A stretch of DNA of 64,000 bases from Psoroptes ovis (lineage: Eukaryota; Arthropoda; Arachnida; Sarcoptiformes; Psoroptidae), in assembly GCA_002943765.1 (NCBI GenBank), contig PQWQ01000030.1:250501-314500 (forward strand), in the 5' to 3' direction. Below the pieces are notes generated by a model, which made no database searches, was not told where the DNA came from, and saw only the letters and a list, made by a program, of their open reading frames with translations. Positions 62,688 through 64,000 of the stretch are shown piece after piece; position 1 is the stretch's first letter, and the number at the start of each line of letters is the position of its first letter. A program made the position numbers and the translations under genes.

Positions 62688-63902
62688 AATCTTTTTACAA
62701 ATTTTAAGATACAAAATACACAAAAGAAAAAATATTAAGTCATTGATTTGTAGTCTTGAATTCAAATCGAAATAAAAACAAAGACCACTTGTAGATGTGA
62801 CTGACACTGTAAAAAACAAAATTCGAATGATGGATGTCAAATATTGTCACTGTGTTTTTCAATATATTTTTCTTTTTGCTTCACACATAAGCGAATTCTA
62901 TCGTCGTGTAAATAAATAAAAACACTGTTTATTTTCAATCTAACAAAGTGACTTGATTTTCCCTGATTCAATCAACACATCATTATAATATGAGATATCG
63001 CGCTAAAATTTGTTGATGTCACCAAAAAATAAAAAAAAAGTCTTTGAACAAATCTTAAAGATGAATTTTCAGATTCAAAAGATTCACTTAATTTTGAATG
63101 TTAACTACACACATGAAAAATGTAAACACATTTATTTCACACACACAAAAAATGAGTCAAAAAATGCAGGGAATTCGAATATGTGTGTGTGTGTGTGAGT
63201 GTGAAAGAATCAATTTGAATTCACAGTTTCGTTGATAATAGAAAAAAACGTTGTATTCAGAATTCAATAATTCATTGATTGGCATTTACACAGCCACGCC
63301 ACCAATAAAACACCGCTAAAAAATAAATTGAAAATGAAAACTCACAAAAAAATAAACAAAGATTCGCGGATAAAAATTTTATCATCGATGAATATGAAAA
63401 ATAATCGTTAACAAACAATTGTGTGTTGATCATCTTCATGTGTGCATACACTGTGTGTGTGTGTGTGTGAATGGGATACAAATGCCTTGTAGCTATTTGT
63501 CCACCTACTTTTACATTTGAATAACAAGAGAAAATGTGTGTGTGTGTGTTTATTAGTGTGTGTTAGCGCATTTATGATTTTTGAAAGGCAATGGCGGTAT
63601 GTGTGTTGTGTGCAAATCTTATGAGTTTATATTGAAAATAATGAGCTCAAATTTTTACACAATTATTTTTCTGCAATTGCCCATTTTATACGTGACAAGT
63701 ATTTTTTTTTTTCATTTTTTGCCTTTGCTTAATTGATTGAGTCCATCTTGATTTTTTTGCAACAGGTTGTAATATGGATGATTGACAGTGTGTGAATTCG
63801 AATTATTAAGAGTTTGTACAGTGAAAGTTTATTTTTTATGAGTAATTTCGGTTCATTTGCTACAACTTTTTCGGTTAATTTGGTTTTATTAAAAAACCAA
63901 AA
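62688..63902. other. divergent promoter region between NSD and the SMIM8-like gene
   Basis: About 1.2 kb between genes pointing apart, with three GT-rich microsatellites (about 63181-63197, 63449-63467 and 63534-63550). A probable NSD 5' UTR intron acceptor TTTTTTACAG (coding strand) is near 62810. No MITE. Confidence 0.55.
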
Positions 63903-64000
63903 ATGAACAATTCACAGTCGGCTAAGATTAAAAATAATAATCAAGATCGATTTCGGCCAGATTCAACGGCATTTTTTCGTGCAGCAAATTTTGAATTATT
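63903..64000 (+). CDS. probable small integral membrane protein 8 (SMIM8), first 32 codons
   Basis: An open frame from an ATG runs off the window end. After a polar start it reads RPDSTAFFRAANFEL, which fits the conserved front of SMIM8 (TTLFRAVNPELF in vertebrates), a single-pass mitochondrial/internal membrane protein of about 100 residues. The membrane helix would lie beyond the window. Only this short match supports the call, so it is tentative. Confidence 0.5.
   Translation, partial: MNNSQSAKIKNNNQDRFRPDSTAFFRAANFEL

Noticed and set aside
62688..62840. N-terminal extension of NSD upstream of 62687
   Set aside because: The extra residues are hydrophobic and unlike NSD starts, and the stretch contains a good splice acceptor, so 5' UTR is more likely.
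1..64000. tRNA, rRNA and snRNA genes
   Set aside because: I looked for the tRNA B-box form GGTTCGA and other landmarks on both strands and saw no convincing candidate. A covariance-model scan would be decisive.

Overview
This window is eukaryotic nuclear DNA, very AT-rich, with GT-AG introns, and it looks arthropod. The gene set (Pax6, a TRIM71/LIN-41/wech relative, ELP6, a tetraspanin, MGAT2, PEBP, an NSD/Mes-4 histone methyltransferase, a probable SMIM8), the very short introns (about 50-80 nt in most genes) and the AT richness would fit an acariform mite of the dust-mite type. That placement is inference; nothing in the sequence names the species.

Layout. 1-702: 3' end of an unrecognised single-pass membrane protein gene (+). 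703-6555: non-coding. 6556-10798: the 3' five exons of Pax6 (+), with the end of the paired domain and the whole homeodomain; the earlier paired-domain exons are not seen in the window. 10799-37410: a desert of about 26.6 kb holding an apparently intact 2,141-bp Tc5-like DNA transposon (15698-17838), many short hairpin MITEs, a second copy of a 0.4-kb segment also found beside the first gene, and a 1.5-kb minisatellite of 44-bp units (29092-30586). 37411-41029: TRIM71/LIN-41/wech-like gene (-). 41030-48092: non-coding. 48093-64000: a compact block with an unrecognised membrane protein carrying an extracellular zinc-finger-like motif (-), ELP6 (+), a tetraspanin (-), MGAT2 (-), PEBP (+), NSD/Mes-4 (-) and the first codons of a probable SMIM8 (+).

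Repeats. About thirty copies of one family of roughly 80-bp near-palindromic elements (ends TTAGGTTGTCCG / CGGACAACCTAA) lie in the non-coding parts and in the two largest upstream Pax6 introns. They are absent from 36.6-44.1 kb and 46.3-57.3 kb, apart from one between PEBP and NSD. A second inverted-repeat family starts TACAGGG.

The genes form no operon or pathway. They are housekeeping and developmental genes: transcription (Pax6), chromatin (NSD), post-transcriptional control (TRIM71-like), tRNA modification (ELP6), N-glycan processing (MGAT2), lipid/kinase signalling (PEBP) and membrane organisation (tetraspanin). No new enzymatic or defence system was found. The most unusual items are the near-pristine Tc5-like element, the dense hairpin MITE family, the higher-order structure of the 44-bp satellite, the TRIM71-like protein with no visible RING or B-box, and the zinc-finger membrane protein.
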